Notes: generated by a model from the letters alone, not told the origin. A stretch of 64,000 nt of DNA from Mycolicibacter minnesotensis (GCF_010731755.1 NZ_AP022589.1:2480001-2544000), one strand, 5' to 3'; shown: positions 53,023 to 62,149, counted from the first letter of the stretch. A program made the numbers and translations.

Positions 53023-54387
53023 GTGGCCCTAGCGACCAGCGATCCCGTACGGATGCCGCCGGAGGTACCCATCCCGAAACCGCTGGCGGCCCTGGCATTT
53101 CTGACCGTTCGCAAGCAGGTGATCCGGGCGCTGGGACGTCGTTACGGTGGCGCGTTCTCGGTGCGCCTGCCGATCGTCGGGCACGCCGTGGTGATCAGCG
53201 ATCCGGCACTGATCAAAGACCTTTTCACTACTAAGAGCGAGCTGGTCTTTCGGGCATCCAACTTGGGTTCGGTGCTGGGTCCGGGTTCCACCTTCAGCCT
53301 GCAGGGGGCCGACCATCTCCGGCGGCGCAAGCTGCTGGTACCGCCCTTCCATGGCAAGCGAATGACCGGCTACGAGTCGATCGTCGAAGAAGAGGTGCTG
53401 CGCGAGACCGCGACGTGGCCGCAAGGGCGTGAGTTCGCCACCCAGCCCTCGATGATGCGCATTACGCTCAACGTGATCTTGCGGGCGGTCTTCGGCGCGC
53501 AGGGCGCCGAATTCGACGAACTGCGCCGATTGCTGCCTCCGATGGTGACTTTGGGCTCGCGGTTGGCGATGCTGCCGCCCCGGGCTCGTCGGATTCCCGG
53601 TCGACGCAGCCTGGGCGGCCGTTACGAGGCCTACCGACGGCGATACGACGAGCTGATCTCGCAACTGATAGCCCAGGCGCGTCAGGCTCCCGACTTTGTC
53701 GAGCGAAGTGACGTGCTGTCGTTGCTCTTGACGGCGCGCTACGACGACGGGCAGCCGATCAGCGACGCGCACATCGCCGATGAACTGTTGACGCTGTTGG
53801 CCGCCGGTCACGAGACGACGGCGACCACGCTGGCGTGGGCGGTCGAGCGACTTCGGCGCCACCCGGAGGTATTACAACGTCTGGTCGCTGAAACCGATGC
53901 GGGTGGATCGGAGCTGTTGCAGGCCGTGGTGTGGGAAGTGCAGCGGACCCGCCCGGTGGTCGAGGGGACCGGACGCGTCACGCGTCAGCGGATCGCATTG
54001 GGCCCGTGGGTGATTCCCGAACGGCGTGTGGTGGTGGTCAGCTTCGGATTGACACATTCCGCGGAGGGAAACTTCGCGCATGCCGACACGTTCGACCCCG
54101 ACCGTTTCGTGGGGAGCCCGCCCGACACGGCAATGTGGATCCCTTACGGCGGTGGTGTGAACCGTTGTGTGGGAGCGGCATTCGCCAACATGGAAATGCT
54201 CGTCACGCTGCGTACCCTGCTGCGCCAGTTCGACTTCGTACCCACCGGCGCCAAGGGTGAGCGCAACCATTCCCGAGGAGTGACCACCGCGGCCGGACGC
54301 GGCGGTCGAGCCGTGGTCCGTCGACGTGACACCGGCGGGCCGGCAGATGCGCCCGCCGGACTCGAAGGGGTGCCGGCGGCACGCTGA
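53023..54387 (+). CDS. cytochrome P450
   Basis: 454 aa. The I-helix '[10 protein letters not shown]' (about 259-268), the K-helix ExxR in 'WEVQRTRP' (about 302-309) and the haem-binding '[14 protein letters not shown]' with Cys about 381 are present. The heme motif differs slightly from the usual Phe-x2-Gly-x3-Cys-x-Gly but keeps Cys and both Gly. I use the GTG at 53023, seven bases after GAGAAGG; an earlier GTG (53017) is too close to that site. Resembles mycobacterial CYP138-type enzymes by eye; substrate unknown. Confidence 0.88.
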   Translation: MALATSDPVRMPPEVPIPKPLAALAFLTVRKQVIRALGRRYGGAFSVRLPIVGHAVVISDPALIKDLFTTKSELVFRASNLGSVLGPGSTFSLQGADHLRRRKLLVPPFHGKRMTGYESIVEEEVLRETATWPQGREFATQPSMMRITLNVILRAVFGAQGAEFDELRRLLPPMVTLGSRLAMLPPRARRIPGRRSLGGRYEAYRRRYDELISQLIAQARQAPDFVERSDVLSLLLTARYDDGQPISDAHIADELLTLLAAGHETTATTLAWAVERLRRHPEVLQRLVAETDAGGSELLQAVVWEVQRTRPVVEGTGRVTRQRIALGPWVIPERRVVVVSFGLTHSAEGNFAHADTFDPDRFVGSPPDTAMWIPYGGGVNRCVGAAFANMEMLVTLRTLLRQFDFVPTGAKGERNHSRGVTTAAGRGGRAVVRRRDTGGPADAPAGLEGVPAAR

Positions 54388-54449
54388 GGCCGCGCCGCGT
54401 GAGGTCGGTAGCCTGGCTAGACAGTCTGAGCAACCGGAGAGGCATCGCC

Positions 54450-55355
54450 ATGGCGCGTACGGACAGTGACAGCTGGGATTTGGCCACCAGCGTAGGGGCG
54501 ACCGCGACCATGGTGGCCGCGCAGCGCGCCCTGGCCTCGACGGGGCCGGACAAGCTCATCGACGACCCCTGGGCGGCTCCGCTGGTGCGCGCGGTGGGCA
54601 TCGATTTCTTCACCCGGATGGTCGACGGCGACATTCCGGTGGTCGAAGGCGGCGAGTTCGACCCGATCCGGATGGGCCACGGCATGGGCGTGCGGACCCG
54701 ATTCTTCGACGAGCACTTCCTGTCGGCGGCCCGCGACGGCGTGCGCCAGGCGGTCATCTTGGCCTCGGGGCTCGATTCCCGGGCCTACCGGCTGGACTGG
54801 CCGGCGGGAACCGTGGTCTACGAGGTCGACCTTCCCGACGTGATCGACTTCAAGACCACCACCCTGCGTGACCTGGGCGCCGAGCCGACAGCCGAGCGCC
54901 ACACCGTCGCCATCGATCTGCGCGACGATTGGCCTGCCGCGCTGCGTGCCGCGGGCTTCGACCCGCAGGCGCCGACGGTGTGGAGCGCCGAGGGCCTGCT
55001 CATCTACCTACAGCCCGACGCCCAAGACGCGCTGTTCGACACCCTCAGATCGCTGAGCGCGCCGGGCAGCCGGGTGGCCTGTGAGTTCATCGGCGACACC
55101 TCGGTGTTCGCCAGCCCGGCGTGGCGTGAGCATCGGGAGAAGATGTCGGCGCTGGGGGCCGACGTGGAAGTCGGTGACTTGGTGTATCACGGCGAGCGGA
55201 ACCACATCGTGGAGTACTTGACCGCCGCCGGCTGGACGGTGTCAGGCCGCGGTGTTGCTGAGCTCTATGCCGATTACGGCCTGGAGTACGGCGATGACGA
55301 GCTGGCGTTGGCGTTCGCCGACATGACCTACCTGAGTGCCGTTCTGCCGAGCTGA
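54450..55355 (+). CDS. SAM-dependent methyltransferase, LCMT-like family
   Basis: 301 aa. It belongs to the mycobacterial leucine carboxyl methyltransferase-like family: '[22 protein letters not shown]', '[34 protein letters not shown]' (SAM-binding Asp/Glu at the end of beta 2) and '[20 protein letters not shown]'. Members methylate carboxyl or hydroxyl groups of unknown acceptors. A similar gene (Rv0830) also adjoins the Lys/Glu/Asp/Phe tRNA cluster in M. tuberculosis. Confidence 0.88.
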   Translation: MARTDSDSWDLATSVGATATMVAAQRALASTGPDKLIDDPWAAPLVRAVGIDFFTRMVDGDIPVVEGGEFDPIRMGHGMGVRTRFFDEHFLSAARDGVRQAVILASGLDSRAYRLDWPAGTVVYEVDLPDVIDFKTTTLRDLGAEPTAERHTVAIDLRDDWPAALRAAGFDPQAPTVWSAEGLLIYLQPDAQDALFDTLRSLSAPGSRVACEFIGDTSVFASPAWREHREKMSALGADVEVGDLVYHGERNHIVEYLTAAGWTVSGRGVAELYADYGLEYGDDELALAFADMTYLSAVLPS

Positions 55356-55374
55356 TTCCCGGGCCCTAGAAGCC

Positions 55375-56346
55375 CTAGGGCGTCGCCAGCTCTGCCATCA
55401 CCGGCCCGTCAAACAGTGCGTCGAGCGGGTTGCCCGTACCGTCCCATCCCAGCGCCTGGGCGATGGTGTGGCCGAGGTCGATCAGTGAGCCCAACGGACC
55501 CGATTCGGACCCGACCATGTTGATAGGCAGTCCGCAACCGCCCGTGATGGGGATGGTGAACGAACAGATCAGGCCGGAGACGCTGCCGAAGATCGATCCG
55601 CCATCACTGAGCAGGCCGGACAGCTCGAGTTCCAGTGACCGGATCGAGATGACCGGCAGGTCGAGATCTTGCGCCAGTGAGGTCAGGTCCAGCGGGCCGG
55701 CACCGTTGAGGAATCCGTCGAGCATGTGCGCGGGGATGTTGAGGGTTTCGGTGAGCGCTCCCAGCCAGTCGCTGTCGCGAAGCGCGTCGACGATGTCGCC
55801 GATACTGCCGGAGAGTTCGACCCAGGGGCTGGCCACGGCGCCCGCCACACCGATGAGCCAGCCACTGAGATCTGTGGTGGAGAAATCCAACAGCCACTGA
55901 CCCAGCTCGGGGTTCTCCGGCACGATCGTGCTCATCAAGGCGCTCAGGGAGTAGTAGGCCAGCGTTTGGACCTGGTCCAGGGAGCTGAGATCGGGTTGGT
56001 CGAACGGCGCATTGAGACCCGCGACCAGGTTGTCCCACATCTGTCCGACGATGGTGAAGATGTCCGCCGGATTGTGCAGAAAGTCCTGCAGGAAGCCGAT
56101 CTGGTTCGTCACCACCTGTTGCAGGATCGGCAGCGGCGCGGTGATCAGCTCGGTGCCGAGATTGACGGCGTTGGTGAACGCACGATCCAGGACCTCGGCC
56201 CACAGCGTGAAGAAATCGGATTCAGCGGCAAGCTGCACGGCCGGCGGGGGAATGCTCGGCACCGGGGCGGCCGGAGCGGCCGCGATCAGACCGACTCCGA
56301 TGGCCGTCAGGCCGGCGGTGATGAGGGGGCGAGTGGTGAGGTCCAT
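55375..56346 (-). CDS. secreted mycobacterial envelope protein, GjpA/PE-related type
   Basis: 323 aa. A typical signal peptide ('TRPLITAGLTAIGVGLIAAAPAAPVPS') with a processing site near residue 28 is followed by a long, low-charge, Leu/Gly/Ser/Asp-rich domain with short amphipathic repeats ('LWAEVLDRAFTNAVNLGTELITAPLPILQQVVTNQIGFLQDFLHNPADI'). The pattern matches the family often annotated in mycobacteria as a GjpA-like outer membrane porin, but porin function is unproven here. Two cysteines late in the protein (about 'LICSFTIPITGGCGLP') could form a disulfide. Confidence 0.6.
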   Translation of the reverse strand: MDLTTRPLITAGLTAIGVGLIAAAPAAPVPSIPPPAVQLAAESDFFTLWAEVLDRAFTNAVNLGTELITAPLPILQQVVTNQIGFLQDFLHNPADIFTIVGQMWDNLVAGLNAPFDQPDLSSLDQVQTLAYYSLSALMSTIVPENPELGQWLLDFSTTDLSGWLIGVAGAVASPWVELSGSIGDIVDALRDSDWLGALTETLNIPAHMLDGFLNGAGPLDLTSLAQDLDLPVISIRSLELELSGLLSDGGSIFGSVSGLICSFTIPITGGCGLPINMVGSESGPLGSLIDLGHTIAQALGWDGTGNPLDALFDGPVMAELATP

Positions 56347-56607
56347 GGCGTCTCCTAGGCCGAACGAACCAGGCTGTGATTATTATAACTAATTCCTAGA
56401 TCGTAGCTGTGACGGGCCCGTGAATCGCCAACTTCGTGGGATCCGGTCGACCTTTCTGGCGCGCATGCGCGAATCAGGCGTTGATCGCGGCGTTGGGCCA
56501 TGGGCGCCGACGTGATTCGCGTCATGTTTTGCGAACCGCTCACGCGGCGGCGAGCCGATCGACGCATCGACGGGCCGAACCGGCGGCGATGCGCCTATTG
56601 GCCTGCG

Positions 56608-56683
56608 TGGTGCCCCCAGCAGGGCTCGAACCTGCGACCTGCGGATTAAAAGTCCGTAGCTCTACCAACTGAGCTATAGGGGC
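56608..56683 (-). tRNA. tRNA-Lys (TTT)
   Basis: Cloverleaf on the minus strand: acceptor GCCCCTA pairs with TGGGGGC, anticodon loop CTTTTAA gives TTT, T loop GGTTCGAGCCC, and CCA is encoded at the 3' end. Transcribed away from the other three tRNAs. Confidence 0.95.
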
Positions 56684-56734
56684 CGTGCTGGAACAGAATA
56701 CTGCCTGCCCGTCCGCGCCGAAGGGGGGCCGGGT

Positions 56735-56764
56735 TTGAGGATTCGGGCCGCCGTGCCCTAAGCT
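56735..56764 (+). promoter_or_regulatory. promoter of the tRNA-Glu-Asp-Phe cluster
   Basis: TTGAGG (56735-56740) and TAAGCT (56759-56764) with 18 bases between, about 55 bases before tRNA-Glu. Confidence 0.55.
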
Positions 56765-56817
56765 AGCGAAGCTCCCAACGTGAAGCGTTGTGAGTGCCTC
56801 GAAGAGATTCGGTTCTG

Positions 56818-56890
56818 GCCCCCATCGTCTAGTGGCCTAGGACGCCGCCCTTTCACGGCGGTAGCACGGGTTCGAATCCCGTTGGGGGTA
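56818..56890 (+). tRNA. tRNA-Glu (TTC)
   Basis: Cloverleaf: acceptor GCCCCCA with TGGGGGT, anticodon loop CTTTCAC (TTC), T loop GGTTCGAATCC. First of three tRNAs on the plus strand. Confidence 0.95.
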
Positions 56891-56933
56891 CTCGCAAGCG
56901 GCGGCAACGTCGGGAGTGAATCAGTACAAGCAA

Positions 56934-57007
56934 GGCCCTGTGGCGCAGTTGGTTAGCGCGCCGCCCTGTCACGGCGGAGGTCGCGGGTTCAAGTCCCGTC
57001 AGGGTCG
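56934..57007 (+). tRNA. tRNA-Asp (GTC)
   Basis: Cloverleaf: acceptor GGCCCTG with CAGGGTC, anticodon loop CTGTCAC (GTC), T loop GGTTCAAGTCC. Discriminator G as usual for tRNA-Asp. Confidence 0.95.
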
Positions 57008-57037
57008 CTCTATGCGGCGAGGCACCTGGTGCCTTCC

Positions 57038-57114
57038 GGCCAGGTAGCTCAGTTGGTACGAGCGTCCGCCTGAAAAGCGGAAGGTCGCCGGTTCGATCCC
57101 GGCCCTGGCCACCA
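57038..57114 (+). tRNA. tRNA-Phe (GAA), likely integration site
   Basis: Cloverleaf: acceptor GGCCAGG with CCTGGCC, anticodon loop CTGAAAA (GAA), T loop GGTTCGATCCC, with CCA encoded. The integrase gene ends 39 bases downstream, the common layout where an element integrates in the tRNA 3' end and rebuilds it. The second attachment site is outside the window. Confidence 0.95.
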
Positions 57115-57152
57115 TTCTTTACCTGCATCGACACGGGTCTTGCACTCGGTTG

Positions 57153-58307
57153 TCAGTCTTCTTTGTCCGGTTCTTGTCCGGTCTTCGGTGTGTGAATCTC
57201 GTTCGCGTGGAGCTGATCGAGGTTAGTTGCAACCTGGTCGAGTTCGTCGGCATAGAGGTCGCTGTAGATGTTCGCGGTCACCGTCGGCGTCGAGTGGCCC
57301 ATGGTCTTCTGGACGTATCTCAGGTCGGCGCCGGATTTTCGGGCGAGGCTGGCGTAGGTGTGCCGTAGATCATGGATGGTTAACGGAGCCAGTTCTGTCT
57401 TTTTGAGGGCCTTGTTCCAGTGGGTGTGTCGACGCCAGTTGTTGGAGCGCAGCATCGCGCCATTGGGTGAGGTGACTGCGGGTTCGTCAGGTTCCCGCCC
57501 GGTGATATGCCCCTTGAAGATGTCGACGACGACTTGGGGGAGCGGAACCGTTCGGATGCCGGCCCGGGTCTTGGGCGGCCCGATGACGATGCGGCCTTCG
57601 ACCTCCGGTGCGGCCCGCCGGACGTAGAGGCGGCGGGCGGTCAGGTCGATGTCCTTGACGCGGAGGCCGACAAGTTCGGACCAGCGCAGGCCGGTGTAGG
57701 CCAAGATGGTCACTACGTCGCCCTGATCGCCACATGCGACGGCGAGCGTCTGCACTTCTTGTGCGGTCAGATATCGGTGCCGTTCCCGCTCGGGAATGCG
57801 GCCCGCCGAGACACTCAGGGCGGGGTTGCGGTGAATTCGGCCGTCCTGTTGGGCAACGTCAAGGATTGACCGCAGCAGACGCAGCGTTGACACCTTCGCC
57901 CACGGCCCGACCGTCAGGCCGTCGACGAACGCCTGGACCTCAGCGCGGGTGATCTCATCAACGGGCACGTGACCGAACCGTGGTCTGATGCGCAGTTCCC
58001 AGTGCTGGGTGTAGCCGCTCCAGGTCTTCGGCGACACCGCCGGCTTCTTGGATTCGGAGAATTGTGTCCAGATTCGCTGCAGTGGTGTGCGGCCCAGGCG
58101 CGGGTCGAACCGACGAGCGCCGAGTGCGGCCTCGTTGTCACGTTCGGATTTGAATGCCTTCGCCTCGCGCAGCGTCGGGAATGTCGCGGACGTCTCGACC
58201 CAGCCTGACGGCGCGTCGGGATCGCGGATCAGGTAGCGGACTTGGTAGCGGGGCTCCCCGGCAGCGTTGAGGCGCTTTCGGATGCCTCGCGGGGTGTTGC
58301 CGGCCAT
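57153..58307 (-). CDS. int: tyrosine-type integrase
   Basis: 384 aa. The N-terminal SAM-like/arm domain (about 1-170) is followed by the catalytic domain with Arg 208 ('TGLRWSEL'), Lys 246 region ('GPPKTRAG'), His 312 and Arg 315 ('IHDLRHTYASL'), His 338 ('MGHSTPTVTANIYSD') and the nucleophile Tyr 348. All catalytic residues are present. It is the last gene of a minus-strand operon; its ATG overlaps the excisionase-like gene's stop. It probably drives integration at tRNA-Phe. Confidence 0.95.
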   Translation of the reverse strand: MAGNTPRGIRKRLNAAGEPRYQVRYLIRDPDAPSGWVETSATFPTLREAKAFKSERDNEAALGARRFDPRLGRTPLQRIWTQFSESKKPAVSPKTWSGYTQHWELRIRPRFGHVPVDEITRAEVQAFVDGLTVGPWAKVSTLRLLRSILDVAQQDGRIHRNPALSVSAGRIPERERHRYLTAQEVQTLAVACGDQGDVVTILAYTGLRWSELVGLRVKDIDLTARRLYVRRAAPEVEGRIVIGPPKTRAGIRTVPLPQVVVDIFKGHITGREPDEPAVTSPNGAMLRSNNWRRHTHWNKALKKTELAPLTIHDLRHTYASLARKSGADLRYVQKTMGHSTPTVTANIYSDLYADELDQVATNLDQLHANEIHTPKTGQEPDKED

Positions 58308-58558
58308 CAGCGCTGCAGTCCCTTGAGCCACTTACAGACCTCGGTGCTATCCCAGCGGCGCACCCGATCCGACAAGGTGTAGCAGGGCGGGCCGACCTGT
58401 TGACCAGTGGTTTCCCGGACAGAAGCCCAGCGATTCAGTGTGGCCGTAGATACGCCGAGCAGTGCCGAAACATGTTCGGCGGTTAACAGTTCCGGGAAAG
58501 CCCCGGATGCGATGAGCGCATCTCGGACACCGTTTCCGCGTGTCATCATGGGGGTCAT
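58307..58558 (-). CDS. xis: excisionase-like HTH protein
   Basis: 83 aa. A MerR/AlpA-type winged helix ('LLTAEHVSALLGVSTATLNRWASVRET', about 24-50) with a following aromatic-rich segment. Small proteins of this type next to an integrase usually direct excision. Its ATG at 58558 overlaps the stop of the FtsK-like gene (ATGA), and its stop overlaps the integrase start. Confidence 0.82.
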   Translation of the reverse strand: MTPMMTRGNGVRDALIASGAFPELLTAEHVSALLGVSTATLNRWASVRETTGQQVGPPCYTLSDRVRRWDSTEVCKWLKGLQR

Positions 58559-59928
58559 TCCTTCCCGGCGTTGGGCGGTTGGTATTTGCTTGCGGTGTCG
58601 CGGATTTGGTCGTCAGTCCAGTAGTGGGCGCGGACTTTCATGACGGCTCCGTCTTCAGCGATGGCATAGCCGGTGCCGGGTTGGTTGGGGGGGATGCGGT
58701 GAGCGGGCGCTTTATCGGCCGTACCCTCGCCGAGGACCATGTTCACTTCGTCGCGTGAGCGCAGCCGTAGGGCGATGGTTTGGGTAAAGAGCCCGCGCAT
58801 CGGCAGGACCTCCTTGCGGGGGTCTTGCAGGAACGCGGCCACGACGATCCCCAATCCTGCGGCCTTCGACAGGATTAGATTCAGCGAGGCGTTAGCCTGC
58901 TTTTTCAATGCCGCATCGGACATGTAGTTCGTCAGTGTGGACAGCTCATCAATGATCAGAACCACCAGCGGTGACCCGGTGCTGGGGGTGTGGTTGCGGG
59001 CGCTATCTTTCATCCTCAGGCCGCGCTGCTCCATGAGTCTCTCTAGTTCAGCGAGTGTTTTCACTGCGTCTGCTTCGGTGGTGACCATCCGCGTGAACAG
59101 CTTTTTGCTGGGTGCCAGTTCGATCCCGTATTTCAAATCGATGCCGACCAGGCGCACCAGACCGGCGTGCACCGCGGGGCCGAGCCCGCACACAATGCCC
59201 TGAACGAGCGAGCCCTTCCCGGACCGGGAAGAACCCACCACCATGGTGTGACGTTGAGCGATCGGCAGCACCCACGGGGAACCGTTCTCGCAGCGCCCTA
59301 GCCGTACACTGGTTGTCGAGACCGCCGGCACCACCGAGGCTCTTGAAGCTGCTGGCGCAGTCGGTGAAGCCGGGGCGGTGGGGGCGTGGATTACTGTTGA
59401 GAGGTGTTCGCGCATCACGAATTCCATGCGCACCGTGCCCGGAGCCACCACCGTGGCGCGGGCCGAATGAGCTCCGGCCGCGTCGCGGATTGCGGGTACA
59501 GCTGATTCCAGGTCATCGACGGTCTGTCCGACACGGGTACGCACCGTGGCATACAGGCAGGTGTCCGAGGATTGGACTTTCAACAGGGTGGGGTGTGTCC
59601 AAACCGTGGTGGTGATGGGATTGCCTTCGCTGTCCTTCTTGGTGATCTGCTCGGAGACAGACAACCCGCAGCGCTTGGCGATATGTGACCAGCGACTTCG
59701 TAGCCACCACCGCCAGCGGGCACGGCGCAACGGGCCAGCGAGGTACTGCTCGAAACTGCCCGCGTTCGAGTGTTTCCACCATGTCAGGGCGATCAATGCG
59801 AATCCGGCGGTCGCGGCCAGCCAGATTCCGATCATCGTGACCAAGTGGATGAGGTCCACGCCGCCGCTAGGGTAGTAGGAGTAGTCAGGGAGTTGCGGCA
59901 CGCTGGGGTAGGGGTAGTCCGGTGTCAT
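58555..59928 (-). CDS. FtsK/SpoIIIE-type DNA translocase (TraB-like)
   Basis: 457 aa. A single membrane helix (about 27-50) is followed by a soluble ATPase with Walker A 'GSSRSGKGS' (232-240) and Walker B 'LVVLIIDEL' (about 321-329). This architecture matches the main conjugative translocase of actinomycete integrative elements such as pSAM2, which moves double-stranded DNA between hyphae or cells without a relaxase. Between residues 180 and 205 is a Ala/Pro-rich linker. It overlaps both neighbours by four bases (ATGA). Confidence 0.87.
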   Translation of the reverse strand: MTPDYPYPSVPQLPDYSYYPSGGVDLIHLVTMIGIWLAATAGFALIALTWWKHSNAGSFEQYLAGPLRRARWRWWLRSRWSHIAKRCGLSVSEQITKKDSEGNPITTTVWTHPTLLKVQSSDTCLYATVRTRVGQTVDDLESAVPAIRDAAGAHSARATVVAPGTVRMEFVMREHLSTVIHAPTAPASPTAPAASRASVVPAVSTTSVRLGRCENGSPWVLPIAQRHTMVVGSSRSGKGSLVQGIVCGLGPAVHAGLVRLVGIDLKYGIELAPSKKLFTRMVTTEADAVKTLAELERLMEQRGLRMKDSARNHTPSTGSPLVVLIIDELSTLTNYMSDAALKKQANASLNLILSKAAGLGIVVAAFLQDPRKEVLPMRGLFTQTIALRLRSRDEVNMVLGEGTADKAPAHRIPPNQPGTGYAIAEDGAVMKVRAHYWTDDQIRDTASKYQPPNAGKE

Positions 59929-60353
59929 GCCGACACCGCCGATCCACCACGAGTACTCGACGCGGACGACTTGCCAGCAGCGCTCATGCCGGTCGCACGA
60001 AACGACCACGCGATGCGCCCAAATTCCCCTACCCGCTCGATATACGGCAACACTGTCAGTTCCTCGAAAACAACAGGAGTAAAAGGCATCCCGCTTTCAT
60101 TGGATGGCGGAACGGGCTGGACAGCAGCCGCGAACTTCACAGTGACTGTTCGTGCTCGTTTGGATGCGGCGCGGTCGCCATCGAGCACTTCCACTTGCCA
60201 CAACGGCAGAGACGTCCCCTTGTCGGCTGCCTGCACCCGGTTCTCACCGCTAGAGCGGTCGTAGTCGATCACGGGCGTCACGTCCGATACCAGGAATGCG
60301 CCCTGGGCGAACGCCTGATTGTGGGTCATCTCAATCCACCTGGGTATTGCCAT
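59925..60353 (-). CDS. small protein of the integrative element, unknown function
   Basis: 142 aa starting at the ATG 60351-60353, which has AAGGAG seven bases upstream. A longer start at 60398 lies inside a palindromic operator and is unlikely. The protein begins 'MAIPRWIEMTHNQAFAQGAFLVSDVTPVIDYDR' and has beta-rich segments ('LWQVEVLDGDRAASKRARTVTVKFAAAVQPVPP') and an acidic to aromatic tail; I recognise no catalytic motif. As first gene of the tra-xis-int operon it may regulate transfer or replication. Confidence 0.65.
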   Translation of the reverse strand: MAIPRWIEMTHNQAFAQGAFLVSDVTPVIDYDRSSGENRVQAADKGTSLPLWQVEVLDGDRAASKRARTVTVKFAAAVQPVPPSNESGMPFTPVVFEELTVLPYIERVGEFGRIAWSFRATGMSAAGKSSASSTRGGSAVSA

Positions 60354-60379
60354 CGCGGGCTCCTTGCCTTCGTAGATCG

Positions 60380-60396
60380 GGCTAGGCTGCCTAGCC
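60380..60396. promoter_or_regulatory. perfect palindrome in the element's control region
   Basis: GGCTAGGC-T-GCCTAGCC. It shares the TAGGC...GCCTA core with the longer inverted repeat beside it and lies downstream of the minus-strand promoter, so a bound repressor would act as a roadblock. Confidence 0.8.
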
Positions 60397-60410
60397 ATGT
60401 TTGCAAAGAT

Positions 60411-60474
60411 AGCATAGGCTGCCCAGGCGGCCTAGTCCGCTTTGGTTGGCTAGGCCGCCTGGGTTGCCTATGCT
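60411..60474. promoter_or_regulatory. divergent promoter/operator of the integrative element
   Basis: Two 24-base arms, 60412-60435 and 60450-60473, are inverted repeats with only two mismatches, separated by 14 bases. The outer ends of both arms contain TATGCT, which fits a -10 box: one (60469-60474) ends eight bases before the GntR ATG, so that transcript may be leaderless, and the other (complement of 60411-60416) serves the tra-xis-int operon. The divergent GntR protein is the likely repressor. Confidence 0.75.
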
Positions 60475-60482
60475 TGCTGGCT

Positions 60483-61322
60483 ATGAAGCTTGACCCCAAT
60501 GACACGCGTCCGCCGTATAAGCAGGTCGAAACGATCCTGCGGGCGGCAATTCTGACTCGTGAGTATGAGCCGGGCGAGAAATTGCCTTCCGGACAGCAAC
60601 TGGCCCAGCGATACGGCGTGGCGCGTATGACCGTTCAGCAAGCGATACGGGCCCTGCGCGAAGAGGGCTTGGTGGTCTCGCGCACGGGCAGTGGCGTATA
60701 CGTACGCGAACGTACGGAGCGACCGGTCGGCCTTCGCCCACACGTCGAGCGCGCCTTCGCGGCAGAGCGCGTCGCTATTGATTTCTTCGGTTTCACTGGA
60801 GAGACGTTGCGCGGTGCGCTACAGGAACCGCTGGACAAAGTTCGAGCAGGCAGGCTGACCCCGCGCAGTGTGACAATCCGATGCTTGGTGCCCGATTCAA
60901 CAGTGCCTTGGTCGCTGCCGTGTGACCCGGACACAGGAAGGGATGTGCCGGCCTTTCGTGACCGTCACGCCAAGATGACCAGCGGGCACATTGATGCGAT
61001 CAGGGACAACCTCGCCGAACTGGACCGTCTTGGGTTGTTGGACGAGGCGACATGCACTGTCCGAGTTCAAGACAACAGCCCGTTGTTCAAGCTCTATCTA
61101 CTCAACGAGCGTGAGGCATTTTTCGGATTCTACCCACCCGAGCCGCGTTCGCACCGGATCGACGGCAAGACTTATAAGGTGCTTGATCTGATGGGCAAAG
61201 ACACCGTTCTGTTCCACCATGAAGCCAACGACGATGCTGATTCCCTTGGCACGCAATATGTCCGAGAATGCTCCCGGTGGTTCGGTGCCATGTGGGATCG
61301 AGTCGGCCGTGACGCTCCCTGA
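60483..61322 (+). CDS. GntR-family regulator of the integrative element
   Basis: 279 aa. The N-terminal winged helix ('PPYKQVETILRAAILTREYEPGEKLPSGQQLAQRYGVARMTVQQAIRALREEGLVVSRTGSGVYV', about 10-74) is of the GntR type, and the C-terminal domain is not a clear match to the common UTRA or FCD types. By position and type it corresponds to the KorSA repressor of pSAM2-like elements. It overlaps the HAD gene (TGATG) and is divergent from tra. Confidence 0.85.
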   Translation: MKLDPNDTRPPYKQVETILRAAILTREYEPGEKLPSGQQLAQRYGVARMTVQQAIRALREEGLVVSRTGSGVYVRERTERPVGLRPHVERAFAAERVAIDFFGFTGETLRGALQEPLDKVRAGRLTPRSVTIRCLVPDSTVPWSLPCDPDTGRDVPAFRDRHAKMTSGHIDAIRDNLAELDRLGLLDEATCTVRVQDNSPLFKLYLLNEREAFFGFYPPEPRSHRIDGKTYKVLDLMGKDTVLFHHEANDDADSLGTQYVRECSRWFGAMWDRVGRDAP

Positions 61323-61942
61323 TGAGCTACCGCGCTCAGGCCTTCCTTGTCGACTTCGACGGCCCAATCTGCTCGGTATTCGACGGCTATCCAGCGGCTG
61401 ATGCGGCACGGGAATTGGCTTCCGGGGTAACGCCACCGCTTGCTGATGCCACTAACGACCCACTTGAAGTCCTTCGTAACGCACCTTCCGATCAGGCTGA
61501 GGCCGCGGACGCCAAGCTTTGCGACATCGAACTGCATGCCGTTGAAACCTCCAAACCCAATCCCGAGTTCCGGGAGCTACTCAAGATCATTGGCGACCGA
61601 CCATGGGCTGTCGTCAGCAACAACAGTGCGGGGGCAGTCCGCTCTTATCTCCAGCGGATCCATCCTGAATCTGCTCGCGTGCCTGTTCTCGGCAGGCCGT
61701 ACGCACGTCCTGATCTGATGAAGCCCAATCCGTACTTGCTGTTTGAAGCGCTCGCAGTTCTGTCGGTATCTGCGGATGCAGCCCAATTCATCGGCGACTC
61801 AGTGTCTGACATCGAAGCCGGCCAGCGCGCAGGCGTTCACACCATCGGCTATGCGAATAAACCAGGCAAGGCCGCCCAGCTTGCTGAAGCAGGCGCTAAT
61901 GAGGTTGCAGTGCAGGGGAATTCGTGGTGGCGATCTCTATAG
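61322..61942 (+). CDS. HAD-family phosphatase
   Basis: 206 aa. HAD motifs: I 'LVDFDGP' (Asp 11 and Asp 13), II 'VVSNNS', III Lys in 'MKPNPYLL', IV 'GDSVSDIEAG'. A small-molecule phosphatase of unknown substrate. It is translationally coupled to the GntR gene, so its product or substrate may be the signal for the regulator; that is inference. Confidence 0.83.
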   Translation: MSYRAQAFLVDFDGPICSVFDGYPAADAARELASGVTPPLADATNDPLEVLRNAPSDQAEAADAKLCDIELHAVETSKPNPEFRELLKIIGDRPWAVVSNNSAGAVRSYLQRIHPESARVPVLGRPYARPDLMKPNPYLLFEALAVLSVSADAAQFIGDSVSDIEAGQRAGVHTIGYANKPGKAAQLAEAGANEVAVQGNSWWRSL

Positions 61943-62149
61943 GTGTCCGATTTTAGGGCCGGCGGTATCTGCAATCCGCGTTAGGGCAGTGCTCGATTGC
62001 TGACGTGCCATCTGGGTGTATTTCCCCCTGCCAATCTGGGTAGAAAATTCCGTCGAGAAAGGCATTTTTGGGCCAGTTGTCAGTCGACTCTTTTTGCGAC
62101 TTTTGTTGAATCCCAAGGCGTTTTCGGACGTGTTTGGACTCGCAAGGGG
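61943..62149. other. gap between HAD gene and DNA methyltransferase
   Basis: Low-G+C stretch with no supported gene. A weak hairpin AGTCG/CGACT followed by TTTTGTT (near 62080-62110) could end the GntR-HAD transcript. Confidence 0.35.

Noticed and set aside
59922..61322. longer plus-strand frame running into the GntR gene
   Set aside because: It would start inside the divergent operon and cross the operator region; the ATG at 60483 next to the -10 box is much better supported.
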